Source: Myxococcota bacterium (GTDB lineage: Bacteria; Myxococcota_C; UBA6777). Taken from it: 64,000 nt of DNA. Every line of letters starts with the position of its first letter. Positions within the stretch are counted from its first letter, which is position 1. The notes under the pieces are model-generated. The model was not told where the DNA came from and made no database searches. It worked only from the letters and a program-made list of their open reading frames with translations. The translations under genes were made by a program, and so were the position numbers. The stretch is from NCBI GenBank assembly GCA_023150835.1, contig JAKLKB010000003.1, positions 62,001-126,000 of the forward strand. Direction: 5' to 3'. Of the stretch, positions 53,237 through 63,228 are shown in pieces.

Positions 53237-56200
53237 ATGCAACAGCGTTTTCATGTCTTCACCAAACACCACTTTAACGGATGGTATACCGCGCAAGTCC
53301 TCACCCATCCCAACTACACCACATACGCCGCCACCCTCAAACAAGCCCGCGAGGAACTTCACGAAGTCCTTGCCCGCGAACTCGCGCTCAAACGCATCAC
53401 CACCCCCGAAACCGACACCTTCTTCGATCCGCTGAACCAACACGCCCTACGGCTCGAACTCAACGCGGTCCAAAACGAGCGCCTTGTGCGTGTCCCCATG
53501 CGTTTTACTTTGTTCGAGCGCCCGCTCAAGGAAAAAGATCTCTTCGAGATCTGGATCCCTCGGATCGAAAAGACATTTCGGATCTTCGACAAAGACAACA
53601 TCATCCCTTGGTCCGAAGAGATCGTGCGCGGCTTCTTTCACTTGCGCCAAGTCGAGTCCCTGCTGCAATACCAATACGAACGCAACGAACGCCTCGAAGC
53701 CTTGGAGGTGGTGTACCACGGAGCAGGCCGCTACAAGGTTAAAAAAGAAGACGAAAAGCCCGACGAGGATATCTTTGCCTTCCAAGAGAGCAATCCGCTC
53801 AAAGAAGTGGGCGTCAATCTGACGCTCGAAGCCTCGGAAGGACGCTTGCAACGCGCTCATTTTCGAGAAAAGCCCCTTCAACAACTGCTGTCCGTTCTCA
53901 GCGGCCACCAGCAACGCAGCCTTTTGTTGATCGGCCCGTCGGGTGTAGGCAAGAGCGCACTTGTCCACGAACTCGCCCATCGCATCGCACTCAAACAAGT
54001 CCCTGAGCGCCTTCACAACACCAATATCTGGTACGTCACAGGAGGCCGCATCATCGCAGGGATGAAGTATCTCGGGGAGTGGCAAGAGCGATGTATGCGG
54101 ATCATCGAGGAAGTTCGCGCAGAACAAGGCATCCTTTATATCGACGGCATCCTCGAAGTGATGATGTCGGGTTCGCTGCGCAGCGGACTCAACGTTGCAC
54201 AGATGCTGTTGCCGTTTTTGCAAAAAGATGACTTGGTGGTGATCGCCGAAGCAACGCCCGATGCACTCGCGATGGCTGAACAACTCAACGCCCCCTTTGT
54301 CCAAACCTTCCGACGCTTCCCTGTTCCCGCCTTTTCCGCCCAAGAATCGTTCTCCATCCTCGAACGTTCCGCCCAAAAGCTCGGCAAAGAGAACCAGATC
54401 CTGTTTACCCGCGAAGCCCTTCAACGTGCGCTCGATATCCTCGCTCGCTTCGGCGATGCCAATGCTCTCCCCGGCTCTGGCATCCGATTGATTGAGCAGA
54501 TGGCCCACCTCTATCCCCCCGGCACACAAAAACGCAAGCTCCATCCACAAGACGCCATCCAAGCTTTTTCCCGCTCTAGCGGCTTTCCTGAGGCCCTGAT
54601 CGATCCCGATCAAAACCTTGATATGGACGCTGTTCGGCAGTTCTTTTTGGATCGCATCGTCGGCCAAGACAACCCTGTCCGTTTGCTCTCGAATCTGATC
54701 ATGTTGATCAAAGCCAGCCTCAATGATCCCCAAAAACCCCTCGGCTCCTTTCTCTTTATGGGACCCACAGGAGTCGGAAAGACCGAGTCGGTCTTGGCCC
54801 TCACCGAATATCTTTTCCGCGACCGCAAACGCCTGATCCGCCTCGATATGTCCGAATACGCGGCTCACGGTTCGGCCATGCGCCTTGTCGGAGGCGTCGA
54901 CGGCGAAGGCGACCTCACCCGCAAGATCCGCGAACAACCCTTCTCTGTTGTCCTCCTTGATGAGATCGAAAAAGCCGACCCAAGTGTCTTTGATATCCTA
55001 CTCCAAGTCCTCGGTGAAGGCCGTCTCACCGACACCACAGGCTCCACCGTCCACTTTACCCATGCCATCGTGATCATGACCTCCAACCTCGGGGCCGAAC
55101 AAAAGAACCCCGTCGGCTTTGCAGGCCGCACTCTCAAAGGTCTCGAAGCCCATTACCGCGATGCTGCCGAGCGTTTCTTTCGGCCCGAATTCATCAACCG
55201 CATCGACTTCTTGGTCCCCTTCCATCCGCTCGAACGCGATTCTCTCCGACGCATCGCAAAGATGATGCTCGATCAAGCCATCCAACGCGAAGGCTTCCAG
55301 CGCCGCGAGATCAAAGTCCAGTACAACGACGAACTGCTCGATCATCTCGTCTCTATCGGCTATCAACCCCGCTACGGAGCGCGACCCATGAAGCGCGCCA
55401 TCGAACAAACTGTCCTCGTCCCGCTCTCTCGACGACTGATCCGCAGAAAAGACGCACAGGCCGAAACCTTCGAGCTTTACATCGACCAAGATCACCTCGC
55501 CATCCTCTCCAACCGCACCCCCTCCACCCCCATCCCTCTGCCCTTGCGCACCGTCCAACTCCAACACGACAACCTCTGGGAACGCTATCTCGGCGACCTC
55601 CGACGCCGACTCCAGTCTTGGGAAGAAACCCCTTTCCTGCTCGAACTCCGACAACAAGGACATCCGCTGTTCGGGCGTTTTGCACACTTCCTCCAAGACA
55701 TCCACGATATCGAGTGGCTGTCCAAACGCACTCCCTCCACCCTTCCTCCCAACACCCAAGCGGATCTCCACGCCCGCGCCCTCGCACTCGACGCACAGCG
55801 CCTCCAACTCGAATGGGATCTCTCTGTCGCTCGGTGGCTCCTCTCCCCCCATCCCACCGCCTGTTCGCTCTTTCTCCACAGCCCCACGCTCCACCCCCAA
55901 AGCATCCGCCTGATGCTGCGCATGGCCGATGCCTACAAACAATTCGCCCAAGAACTCGACCTCTCCCTCCAGATCACCGAAGAACCCCAACGCATCGCTC
56001 TGTCCTTTCAAGGCTCTCTCGCCGCCCTCTTGCGCGCAGAGATCGGCATCCATCGCCTACAGATCGAAGACAACGCCTCCGTCGATATCATCCTCTCCGA
56101 AACAACCCAACCACCCGACCTCACCACCACCGAAGAAGATTCCCCCCTCCCGATCCGCATCCTCACCGAAGATCCACCCCTGCTCTTCGATCCGCTGTCT

Positions 56201-56281
56201 TCTCTTGAGATCCACGCCCCCCTCACCACCCTCTCGTCCCATCTACGGACTTTTTTGCTCATGCGCTTTGACTTCGCATAG
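53237..56281 (+). CDS. Hsp100/Clp-like AAA+ ATPase fused to GGQ-less RF2-like region (paralogue C)
   Basis: 1014 aa, the most compact paralogue. Res 1-~165: private N-terminal domain. AAA-1: GPSGVGKS (233-240), Walker B reads ILYIDG (299-304), so the catalytic Glu is Gly. AAA-2 intact: GPTGVGKT (509-516), VVLLDE (571-576), TSNLG, VGF (626-628), RPEFINRID (649-657), GARPMKR (714-720). RF2-like region from ~775: [34 protein letters not shown] (889-907), [21 protein letters not shown] (920-940), then directly [15 protein letters not shown] (strand of RF domain 2 with the SPF loop deleted) and [17 protein letters not shown] (domain-4-like). No GGQ. It follows paralogue B by 22 bases and precedes hsdM by ~70 bases, so B, C and possibly the restriction genes form one transcript. 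Confidence 0.85.
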   Translation: MQQRFHVFTKHHFNGWYTAQVLTHPNYTTYAATLKQAREELHEVLARELALKRITTPETDTFFDPLNQHALRLELNAVQNERLVRVPMRFTLFERPLKEKDLFEIWIPRIEKTFRIFDKDNIIPWSEEIVRGFFHLRQVESLLQYQYERNERLEALEVVYHGAGRYKVKKEDEKPDEDIFAFQESNPLKEVGVNLTLEASEGRLQRAHFREKPLQQLLSVLSGHQQRSLLLIGPSGVGKSALVHELAHRIALKQVPERLHNTNIWYVTGGRIIAGMKYLGEWQERCMRIIEEVRAEQGILYIDGILEVMMSGSLRSGLNVAQMLLPFLQKDDLVVIAEATPDALAMAEQLNAPFVQTFRRFPVPAFSAQESFSILERSAQKLGKENQILFTREALQRALDILARFGDANALPGSGIRLIEQMAHLYPPGTQKRKLHPQDAIQAFSRSSGFPEALIDPDQNLDMDAVRQFFLDRIVGQDNPVRLLSNLIMLIKASLNDPQKPLGSFLFMGPTGVGKTESVLALTEYLFRDRKRLIRLDMSEYAAHGSAMRLVGGVDGEGDLTRKIREQPFSVVLLDEIEKADPSVFDILLQVLGEGRLTDTTGSTVHFTHAIVIMTSNLGAEQKNPVGFAGRTLKGLEAHYRDAAERFFRPEFINRIDFLVPFHPLERDSLRRIAKMMLDQAIQREGFQRREIKVQYNDELLDHLVSIGYQPRYGARPMKRAIEQTVLVPLSRRLIRRKDAQAETFELYIDQDHLAILSNRTPSTPIPLPLRTVQLQHDNLWERYLGDLRRRLQSWEETPFLLELRQQGHPLFGRFAHFLQDIHDIEWLSKRTPSTLPPNTQADLHARALALDAQRLQLEWDLSVARWLLSPHPTACSLFLHSPTLHPQSIRLMLRMADAYKQFAQELDLSLQITEEPQRIALSFQGSLAALLRAEIGIHRLQIEDNASVDIILSETTQPPDLTTTEEDSPLPIRILTEDPPLLFDPLSSLEIHAPLTTLSSHLRTFLLMRFDFA

Positions 56282-56352
56282 AAGTCATGCGACATCGCCC
56301 AAACCAACACACGGAACACACCACTCCAAACCTACAGGAAGCTCACTCCACA

Positions 56353-58770
56353 ATGCCACTTACCTTGCCGCAACTTGAACACCACCTCTTTAGTGCTGCC
56401 GACATCCTACGCGGTAAAATGGATGCCTCCGAGTTCAAAGAATACATCTTCGGAATGTTATTCTTGAAACGCTGTTCCGACCAATTCGAGGTTCACCACG
56501 CAGAGATCATACGCGCACAAAAAGCCAAAAACCGCCCCGAAGAAGAAGCCCTCCAACGTGCTGAAAGTGCATCCTTTTATACAGGAACCTTCTTTGTTCC
56601 TCCCATGGCCCGCTGGCCCGCCCTTCGCGACCATCTTCACACCAACGTCGGCGACGGACTCAACAAAGCACTTGGCGCATTAGAAACAGCAAACAGCGCA
56701 CTCAGCGGCGTTGTCCAACACATCGACTTTACCCGCACTGTCGGAAAAAGCCGACTCCCCGACAAAAAACTTCTTGAGCTGATCAAACACTTTAACAAAT
56801 ACCGTCTCCGCAACGAAGATTTCGAGTTCCCCGACCTACTCGGAGCCGCATACGAATACCTCATCGGCCAATTTGCAGACTCTGCTGGCAAAAAAGGCGG
56901 CGAGTTCTACACACCCCGCGCCGTCGTCAAGATGATGGTGCGACTCGCCGACCCCAAAGAAGGGATGCGTGTCTATGACCCTTGCTCTGGTTCAGGGGGT
57001 ATGTTGATCCTCGCCCGCGAACACGTCGCTGAACACGGCGGAGATCCACGAAATCTCCGCCTCTTTGGGCAAGAAGACAACGGCGGTGTTTGGTCGATCT
57101 CCAAAATGAACATGATCCTCCACAGCATCCCCGACGCCATCATCGAAAACGGCGATACCCTCGGATTTCCCCTCCACAAAGAAGGCGGTGAGTTGATGCG
57201 CTTCGACCGCATTCTCACCAACCCCCCTTTCTCGCAAAACTACAAACGCGAAGACATGGAGTTCACCGAACGCTTCCACTATGGCTGGTGCCCCGAATCG
57301 GGCAAAAAAGCCGACTTGATGTTTGTCCAACACATGATCGCCGTGATGCGTCCCAACGGCATGATCTGCACCGTCATGCCACACGGCGTCTTGTTTCGCG
57401 GTGGAGACGAAAAGACTATCCGCGCAGGTATTATCCAAGACGACCTGCTCGATGCCGTGATCGGACTTGCGCCCAATCTCTTCTATGGAACAGGCATCCC
57501 CGCTTGTATCCTCGTACTCCGCGCCAAAGGCAGCAAACCCGCCGAGCGCAAAGGCAAAGTCCTCTTTATCAACGCAGATGCAGAGTTTCGCTCAGGCCGC
57601 GCACAAAATTACCTCGACCCCGAACACATCGAAAAGATCGTCAATGCTTACCAGCGTTACGAAGAGATCCCCGGCTTTGCAGCGCTCGTCGACAACACCA
57701 CGCTCGCCGAAAACGGCTACAACCTCAACATCCGACGTTATGCCGACAACGCCCCGCCTCCCGAACCCCACGACGTGCGGGCGCACTTGCAAGGCGGCAT
57801 CCCCAAGGCCGAAGTCCAAGACAAACAACCGCTCTTCCAAGCCCACGGACTCGACCCGATGCGCCTCTTTGTCGAGAGAGACAAACACTACCTCGACTTC
57901 GCCCCAACCCTCCAAAGCAGAAACGACCTCAAACCGCGCATCGAACAAGATCCCGGACTCCTTGCACGCGAAGCCGAACTCTTCCAAGCCTTCGAGGTTT
58001 GGTGGAACACTTACCGCGCCCAGATCGTCGGCTTGCCCACCACCCAACGGTTGATGCTCACACGCGCCGAACTCATGGAATCGTTCGAGAAAGCCCTTGT
58101 ACCCATCGGTCTCTTGGATCGTTTCCAAGTCGCGGGAACGATTGCGCGTTGGTGGGGCGATGTCTTGTACGACCTACGGGCGGTGATGGCGCAAGGATTT
58201 ATGGGCGGTATCCACAGTTGGGTCGCCTCTATCCTCTCGCTCTTGGAAAACAGGCAAAAAGCCAACAGCCCTTTCGAGCACAAACTTGCGCGCCGACTCT
58301 TGGCCGATCTCAACGAAGAAATCACTCAAAAAGAAGCCGAGATCGCCGAGTTGGATAGCCAAATCAAAGCCGCCAAACCCAACGACGACGATGAAAACAA
58401 CGACGAGAACAGCGACAACGACGAAGAAGACGCCTTGAGCGAAGAAGAGATCAAAAAACGCAAAAGCAAACTCAGCGCCGCCAAAAAACAGCTCAAACAG
58501 CTATACAACAGCTTTGAAGAAGCTCTCAAACATGCCCGCGATGCTCTCGACAATGACGAAGCCCAAGTCCTTGTCTTGGAGATCCTCTCCAGCGACCTCC
58601 GCGACGAACTCACCCGCAAAGTCCACGCACACCGACAAACCGTCACCGCCGCTTTTGAAAATTGGTGGGACAAGTACCGCGTCACCTTGCGCGAGATCGA
58701 AAGGGCACGCGACACCGCCAAAACACGGATAGACGGTTTCTTGAAGGAGTTGGGCTATGTCGTTGGTTAA
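56353..58770 (+). CDS. hsdM: Type I restriction-modification DNA methyltransferase subunit
   Basis: 805 aa from the ATG at 56353 (an ATG at 56287 would add 22 residues). N-terminal helical domain [23 protein letters not shown], then [13 protein letters not shown] (183-195), AdoMet motif [11 protein letters not shown] (209-219) and catalytic NPPF (290-293), the standard N6-adenine HsdM layout. Beyond residue ~500 there is a ~300-residue helical extension not found in the short E. coli type, with Glu/Asp-rich coiled coil ([21 protein letters not shown]). It methylates the host sequence together with HsdS. The end overlaps hsdS by 14 bases. Confidence 0.93.
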   Translation: MPLTLPQLEHHLFSAADILRGKMDASEFKEYIFGMLFLKRCSDQFEVHHAEIIRAQKAKNRPEEEALQRAESASFYTGTFFVPPMARWPALRDHLHTNVGDGLNKALGALETANSALSGVVQHIDFTRTVGKSRLPDKKLLELIKHFNKYRLRNEDFEFPDLLGAAYEYLIGQFADSAGKKGGEFYTPRAVVKMMVRLADPKEGMRVYDPCSGSGGMLILAREHVAEHGGDPRNLRLFGQEDNGGVWSISKMNMILHSIPDAIIENGDTLGFPLHKEGGELMRFDRILTNPPFSQNYKREDMEFTERFHYGWCPESGKKADLMFVQHMIAVMRPNGMICTVMPHGVLFRGGDEKTIRAGIIQDDLLDAVIGLAPNLFYGTGIPACILVLRAKGSKPAERKGKVLFINADAEFRSGRAQNYLDPEHIEKIVNAYQRYEEIPGFAALVDNTTLAENGYNLNIRRYADNAPPPEPHDVRAHLQGGIPKAEVQDKQPLFQAHGLDPMRLFVERDKHYLDFAPTLQSRNDLKPRIEQDPGLLAREAELFQAFEVWWNTYRAQIVGLPTTQRLMLTRAELMESFEKALVPIGLLDRFQVAGTIARWWGDVLYDLRAVMAQGFMGGIHSWVASILSLLENRQKANSPFEHKLARRLLADLNEEITQKEAEIAELDSQIKAAKPNDDDENNDENSDNDEEDALSEEEIKKRKSKLSAAKKQLKQLYNSFEEALKHARDALDNDEAQVLVLEILSSDLRDELTRKVHAHRQTVTAAFENWWDKYRVTLREIERARDTAKTRIDGFLKELGYVVG

Positions 58771-60034
58771 AAAATGGAGCGAATACCGACTGGGTGATCT
58801 TTCTAGGATCCGTAGAGGAGCCAGCCCCCGACCTATCTCAAATCCTGCATGGTTCGCAGAAAAAGGCCCCGGATGGATAAGGATCTCTGATGTTACCAAA
58901 ACCGAGGGCAAATTAACACAAACAGAGCAAAGACTGTCACCGGAAGGGGTAAAACGAAGCGTTCCGGTACACCCCGGCCAAGTAATCATGAGCATATGCG
59001 CAACAATTGGAGAACCTATCGAAATTGGAATCGAGGCTTGTATCCACGATGGATTCGTCGTATTTGACCAACACGAACACTGTCTAGATAAAAGGTTCCT
59101 CATACACCACTTGCGAAAAACACAATCCTTCTTCAAAGGACAAGGCCAAACAGGAACACAAGCAAACCTGAACACAGGTATTGTTGCCCAAAGCCCAATC
59201 CAACTCCCGCCCCTCGCGGAGCAGCGGCGCATCGCGGAGATCCTCGATACACTGGACGAAGCGATACGACAGACGGAGGCGCTGTTGGCGAAGTTGCAGC
59301 AGATGAAACAGGGGTTGCTGCATGATCTGTTGACGCGGGGGATCGGCGCAGATGGGGCGCTGCGTCCGCCACACGAAGAAGTTCCCGCGCTTTACAAGGA
59401 TTCGCCGCTTGGCAAGATCCCGAAAGACTGGACGGTCGGGAGGTTAGAAGATTTTTTGACAAACTTGATCGATTATAGAGGAAAAACGCCAAACAAAACG
59501 AACCACGGGATTCCTCTGATCACAGCACGAAATGTACGGATGGGATTTATTGATCCAGAACCTAAGGAATACATAGCAGCTTCCGCGTACACACATTGGA
59601 TGACACGAGGAATTCCCTCTCCGGGCGATGTGTTGTTCACGATGGAAGCTCCCTTGGGGCATGCAGCATTTTTCCCACAAGAAAAAGTGGCTCTCGCGCA
59701 ACGTATCGTGACGCTCGTTCCCAACAGAAGCAAAGTGGCGGACAAATTTTTGCTATGGTTGGTGTTATGGCATGGTTCGCAAACCAGAATCTATCGTTAC
59801 TCAACGGGTTCAACGGTATTGGGGATAAAACAATCTGTCCTCAGAAAGATACTATTTCAGTTCCCTACGATAGCCGAAGGTCTTTGTATATCGGACATTT
59901 TAGCGAAAGCTTCTTGCAAAATCGAGCAGGAACAAGAGGAACTCCAAAAGCTCCGCTCGCTCAAGGCGGGTTTGATGGAGGATTTGTTGACAGGGCGGGT
60001 GCGTGTGCCAGTGGTCGAAGAAGGAGAGGGTTGA
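58757..60034 (+). CDS. hsdS: Type I restriction-modification specificity subunit
   Basis: 425 aa with AAGGAG before the ATG. Two target-recognition domains, each followed by a conserved coiled-coil spacer: first [20 protein letters not shown] ... [13 protein letters not shown] (151-195), second [17 protein letters not shown] ... [15 protein letters not shown] near the C-terminus. It decides the bipartite DNA sequence recognised by the complex. The first TRD ([18 protein letters not shown]) and second ([19 protein letters not shown]) are unlike each other, as expected. Codons AGA, ATA and TTA are common here, unlike the upstream genes, suggesting recent acquisition or TRD exchange. Confidence 0.93.
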   Translation: MSLVKKWSEYRLGDLSRIRRGASPRPISNPAWFAEKGPGWIRISDVTKTEGKLTQTEQRLSPEGVKRSVPVHPGQVIMSICATIGEPIEIGIEACIHDGFVVFDQHEHCLDKRFLIHHLRKTQSFFKGQGQTGTQANLNTGIVAQSPIQLPPLAEQRRIAEILDTLDEAIRQTEALLAKLQQMKQGLLHDLLTRGIGADGALRPPHEEVPALYKDSPLGKIPKDWTVGRLEDFLTNLIDYRGKTPNKTNHGIPLITARNVRMGFIDPEPKEYIAASAYTHWMTRGIPSPGDVLFTMEAPLGHAAFFPQEKVALAQRIVTLVPNRSKVADKFLLWLVLWHGSQTRIYRYSTGSTVLGIKQSVLRKILFQFPTIAEGLCISDILAKASCKIEQEQEELQKLRSLKAGLMEDLLTGRVRVPVVEEGEG

Positions 60035-60106
60035 GAGAGTGCCTTGACCGACGGGGGAAGCAACAGCTAGTTTCAATCGAGAGAAGGAGTTCGGGAGGTG
60101 TTGAAC

Positions 60107-60187
60107 CTCACCCCTGTCCTTCGGACATCCCCTCTCCACGCGGGCGCTCACCGCGTTCGCTGCGCAGAGAGGGGAAAGAAAGCACGG
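60107..60187. repeat. R4 repeat copy
   Basis: About 80 bases related to 47387-47465: CCTCACCCCTGTCCTTCGGA, CCCCTCTCCACGCGGGCG, CTGCGCAGAGAGGGGAAAG. The arms CCCCTCTC and GAGAGGGG can pair. It lies between hsdS and the ATPase gene, so the pair may be transcribed separately from hsdMS. Confidence 0.65.
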
Positions 60188-60199
60188 AGATTGCGGTAC

Positions 60200-61369
60200 A
60201 TGGCCCCACTTCGCAGCCTGCGAATTCAAAACGTCCGTCACCTTGAAGATCTCACGCTGACGGGACTTGGTGAGATCAACCTCCTTTTTGGAACCAACGA
60301 TTCGGGAAAGTCTTCGATCCTCGAAGCCATCGCAATTTGGTGCGATCCTCTCAACCCTGACAACTGGAAACAAGTGGCCAGATATCGCAGCACTTGGCCT
60401 TTTTATGAACGGAGTTCAACGCTTTCGGATCTAGAATCGATCTCTTGGTTGTTTCGATGCACACCACAGCAACAACACCTTCCCATTACTTTGTCGGGAG
60501 AAGGTACCGCACCTTTTCTTTCTCTCTCCGCAGAAATCGAGATTTCCGAAGTCATCCCGGAACAAGTGGGCGAGGAATCTGACATGACTTCAAAGAAACG
60601 TATTTTCGGACGACGAGAAGACCAACCGCAGTTGATGATGGATCTAACCGTGCAAGGAGAACGATCAGACTCTGATTACCATCTATTTCCGAAGCCCCCC
60701 GTTCACCAAACGCTACGCTATTGGGAATACCCGCTCAGAAGTATATTACTGAGGCGTCGCACCGGAGGCGAAAAATCCATTCTGTGCAAAGTTGTGAACA
60801 ACCTCTCCCACAGAAGCGAAAATCTCCTCAAAAGCCAATTCAGCGATGTGATCCGCTCTAATTACAAAGATTCTGTGCTTGAAGCTCTTCGCATCCTCGA
60901 TCCAAATATCGAAGAACTCGCCATCCTGACCCCCCAAGAAGATTTGTCTGAGATGGCTCACTTGAGAGCACTGCGCGGTGACGCAAGCCTTCAGATCAGG
61001 TACAAAGAAACAGGGTTCTTGCCGCTGTCCTCTTTTGGGGATGGACTCAGAAGAATTCTCCACATCGCGTTTCAACTGCCCAAACTCCGTGGAGGAGTGT
61101 TGTTGATCGACGAGATCGAAGTGTCCATTCACGCGAGCAAATTGGGGATGTTTTTCGATTGGCTTGCAAAAAACTGCCAAACCTTTCAGATCCAACTCTT
61201 CGCAACCACTCACAGCTTGGAGGCCATCGACGCGATACTCGGCGAAAAGGGAGAACGCGCCGAGTCGATCACAGCGTTTCGATTGCAGCAAGGCACAGCC
61301 AAACGCTTTAGCGGCGAGCAACTAAAAAGGCTTCGATTGGATCGAGGATTAGAGGTGCGAGGAACATGA
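60200..61369 (+). CDS. AAA15/OLD-type ATPase of a two-gene ATPase-Toprim module
   Basis: 389 aa from the ATG at 60200. ABC-type ATPase organisation like SMC, RecF or OLD proteins: Walker A GTNDSGKSS (31-39) following LRIQNVRHLEDLTL, signature-like SSFGDGLRRIL (277-287), Walker B LLIDEIE (301-307), and H-loop TTHSLEAID (336-344). The middle 200 residues are helical and variable. The protein lacks its own Toprim domain; the next gene supplies one and overlaps by four bases (ATGA). This two-gene plan recalls anti-phage systems such as PARIS (AAA15 ATPase plus Toprim-type effector) and split Gabija-like systems. Codon use is atypical for the window. Confidence 0.85.
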   Translation: MAPLRSLRIQNVRHLEDLTLTGLGEINLLFGTNDSGKSSILEAIAIWCDPLNPDNWKQVARYRSTWPFYERSSTLSDLESISWLFRCTPQQQHLPITLSGEGTAPFLSLSAEIEISEVIPEQVGEESDMTSKKRIFGRREDQPQLMMDLTVQGERSDSDYHLFPKPPVHQTLRYWEYPLRSILLRRRTGGEKSILCKVVNNLSHRSENLLKSQFSDVIRSNYKDSVLEALRILDPNIEELAILTPQEDLSEMAHLRALRGDASLQIRYKETGFLPLSSFGDGLRRILHIAFQLPKLRGGVLLIDEIEVSIHASKLGMFFDWLAKNCQTFQIQLFATTHSLEAIDAILGEKGERAESITAFRLQQGTAKRFSGEQLKRLRLDRGLEVRGT

Positions 61370-62199
61370 GGTTTGGCTATTTTATCGTGGAAGGCCCACA
61401 CGATCAGGAATTTGTGGGCCGATTGTTAAAGATCGAACTCGGTAAGATGCAAAGAATACGGCAAGAAGAAGACTTGGATGCTCGTTGGAAAGTATTGATC
61501 CCGCGAACCTTTCCACACGACGGCGATCTCTTGAAACGCATGCCTGTGCCCACTTTTTTCCAAAACCAAGAGTGGTCTATCGCAATCCAAAACGCCATCG
61601 GAGATACAAAACTGGCAGCGGCTTTGGCGGATGACCTAACATCCTTGGATGCACCACCCGAATTTGTCGGTGTGTTTTTGGATGCCGACAAAGACGCACC
61701 CCAAAATCGATTCAACGCGTTACAACGAGAACTTACACAAAGAGGATTCACACTCCCCACCCTCCAAGCATCGGGCCAAGTGTGCAAACAGGCTCATTAC
61801 GAAGACGAAAACCAAACCCAAGCCAAACTACGCTTGGGGATCTTCGTTCTCCCTGATAACCAATCCATCGGCACTCTGGAGAACATTCTTCTTGAGTGCG
61901 CTGCGAACAACTACCCCACACTCCACCAAGCCGCACAAGCGTACGTGCAAAACATCGACCTGTCCGGGCTAAATTCCGATGATCTGCAAGATATCCGAAA
62001 ACCAACAGGGCGCTTGAAGGCGACGGTCTCGTGTGTCTCAAACATCTTGCGCCCCGGAAAGTCGGTTCAAGTCTCCATCCAAGACAATCGGTGGATCGAC
62101 AAACAAACCGAAACATTACCGAAGATACAGGCTTGCCTCTGTTTTGTGCGAGAGCTTCTTTCTTGTACTCCACCGAGCGAAAACGTGATTGGAGTATAG
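61366..62199 (+). CDS. Toprim-like (DUF3226-type) effector of the ATPase module
   Basis: 277 aa, start overlapping the ATPase stop. It has the Toprim hallmarks: an N-terminal acidic GXE-type motif IVEGPHDQEF (Glu9), an Asp triplet VFLDADKD (Asp106, 108, 110), and PDNQSIGTLENILLEC (163-178, Glu172), the arrangement of DUF3226/OLD-associated Toprim proteins. In related systems this subunit is a nuclease triggered when the ATPase senses an invader. A Cys/aromatic C-terminal tail (ACLCFVRELLSCTPP) ends the protein. Metal-dependent cleavage of DNA or RNA is expected but not provable here. Confidence 0.8.
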   Translation: MRFGYFIVEGPHDQEFVGRLLKIELGKMQRIRQEEDLDARWKVLIPRTFPHDGDLLKRMPVPTFFQNQEWSIAIQNAIGDTKLAAALADDLTSLDAPPEFVGVFLDADKDAPQNRFNALQRELTQRGFTLPTLQASGQVCKQAHYEDENQTQAKLRLGIFVLPDNQSIGTLENILLECAANNYPTLHQAAQAYVQNIDLSGLNSDDLQDIRKPTGRLKATVSCVSNILRPGKSVQVSIQDNRWIDKQTETLPKIQACLCFVRELLSCTPPSENVIGV

Positions 62200-62460
62200 A
62201 GACTCCAACGTGCGACCCGCGCCAACGAAAGAAAAGCCTTGGGGGAGGTTGTTGGGTGGCTTGGGCCAAAAAAGAGCCTTGGGTGGATGGTTTTGCGGGG
62301 CGGGGCAAAAGAAAGAGTATCGACGCACCAAGTGACGGCTAGCGCGAATGAAAAAACAGCCTTGAGGGAGGTGTTTCAATGGGACGGCGACAAAAGGGAG
62401 GGTAGACGCTCCAAGCGACGCGCAGAATGGACGCAGAAGAAGACCGAAGCCTATCGTTTT
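62200..62460. other. Intergenic with G-rich imperfect repeats
   Basis: 261 bases between two convergent genes. It holds imperfect G-rich units beginning AGCCTTGGG or AGCCTTGAGGGAGG, at ~62237, 62275 and 62360. No coding frame is convincing. Confidence 0.4.
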
Positions 62461-63228
62461 TCAGGCGCTGGGGGGAGTGGGTGGGGCTGGGGGTTGTTCT
62501 TTGGTGGGGGTGAGGGCGTCGATCTCGTGCAGCTTTTCTTCGAGAGGCGCAAAGAACGAAGAAAACGTATCAGGTTCATCGCGCAGAAGCAAACGTGCGG
62601 CGTCTTGGAAACGCGACATCCACGCCATGAAGCTTTTGCGGGCTTCGGTGTCGCTTTGGGCTTGGCTTTCTGGGGGCAAACCGGCAAGTTCTCGCAAGCC
62701 TTCGTTCATCTGTTCGGCCACCTCAAAAAGCTCGTCAAGCAGCTTGCCAACATGGAAGCGTTCTTTGCCACAGACAAGCTCGATAGAATCAAGGGCTTTT
62801 CGTGCTTTGGGTGCGTCTTTGAGTTGCTTTTGAAGGCGAAGCGCTTCGGCGACTTCTTCGCTGCGACTGAAAGCGTTGACGCGCAGTCGATGAGGATACA
62901 GTTGTTGTTGAAGCTGCTCAAAGAAAGCGCGTTGTGCGGAATCCGCAAGGATCTGCGCGACCACACCGAGCAAACGATACACCATGCTATTGATCAGGTC
63001 GTGACGTTGATCGAGTTGTCCGAGTCGTTCGCGGAGAGAGTTGTCCTTTGGGGTGGAAGTAACGGTAGGGCGGCTGGCAACAAGGGCGAGATACACGTCG
63101 TGGAGGTGCGTTCTGTAGCTACTCAACAACGGGTAATTCTCCCAGACAGCTTTGTTTTCAGGGCGTTCAAGCATTTCCTTCAGAACATAGAGCATCGAAA
63201 GGGTACTGAGATCACGCAAGGCAGCCAT
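62461..63228 (-). CDS. Unknown helical protein inside the restriction locus
   Basis: 255 aa on the strand opposite to the restriction genes, with a strong AAGGAGA site six bases before the ATG. All-helical composition: MAALRDLSTLSMLYVLKEML, LHDVYLALVASRP, SMVYRLLGVVAQILADSAQ, HVGKLLDELFEVAEQMNEGL, ending in a Pro-rich tail (KEQPPAPPTPPSA). No signal peptide, no known catalytic motif. It lies between the Toprim gene and hsdR, divergent from hsdR. It could be a regulator or accessory protein of the locus, or a passenger. I do not recognise the family. Confidence 0.75.
   Translation of the reverse strand: MAALRDLSTLSMLYVLKEMLERPENKAVWENYPLLSSYRTHLHDVYLALVASRPTVTSTPKDNSLRERLGQLDQRHDLINSMVYRLLGVVAQILADSAQRAFFEQLQQQLYPHRLRVNAFSRSEEVAEALRLQKQLKDAPKARKALDSIELVCGKERFHVGKLLDELFEVAEQMNEGLRELAGLPPESQAQSDTEARKSFMAWMSRFQDAARLLLRDEPDTFSSFFAPLEEKLHEIDALTPTKEQPPAPPTPPSA

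Noticed and set aside
53447-54937. 496-codon minus-strand frame opposite paralogue C
   Set aside because: It is antisense to conserved AAA+ motifs and not a plausible protein.
42284-56281. Hsp100 paralogues as type VI secretion ClpV
   Set aside because: No other tss genes are present, the N-terminal domains are unlike ClpV, and the RF2-like tails do not occur in ClpV.
42284-56281. RF2-like tails as active release factors
   Set aside because: GGQ and SPF motifs are absent in all three, so stop-codon peptide release is not expected.
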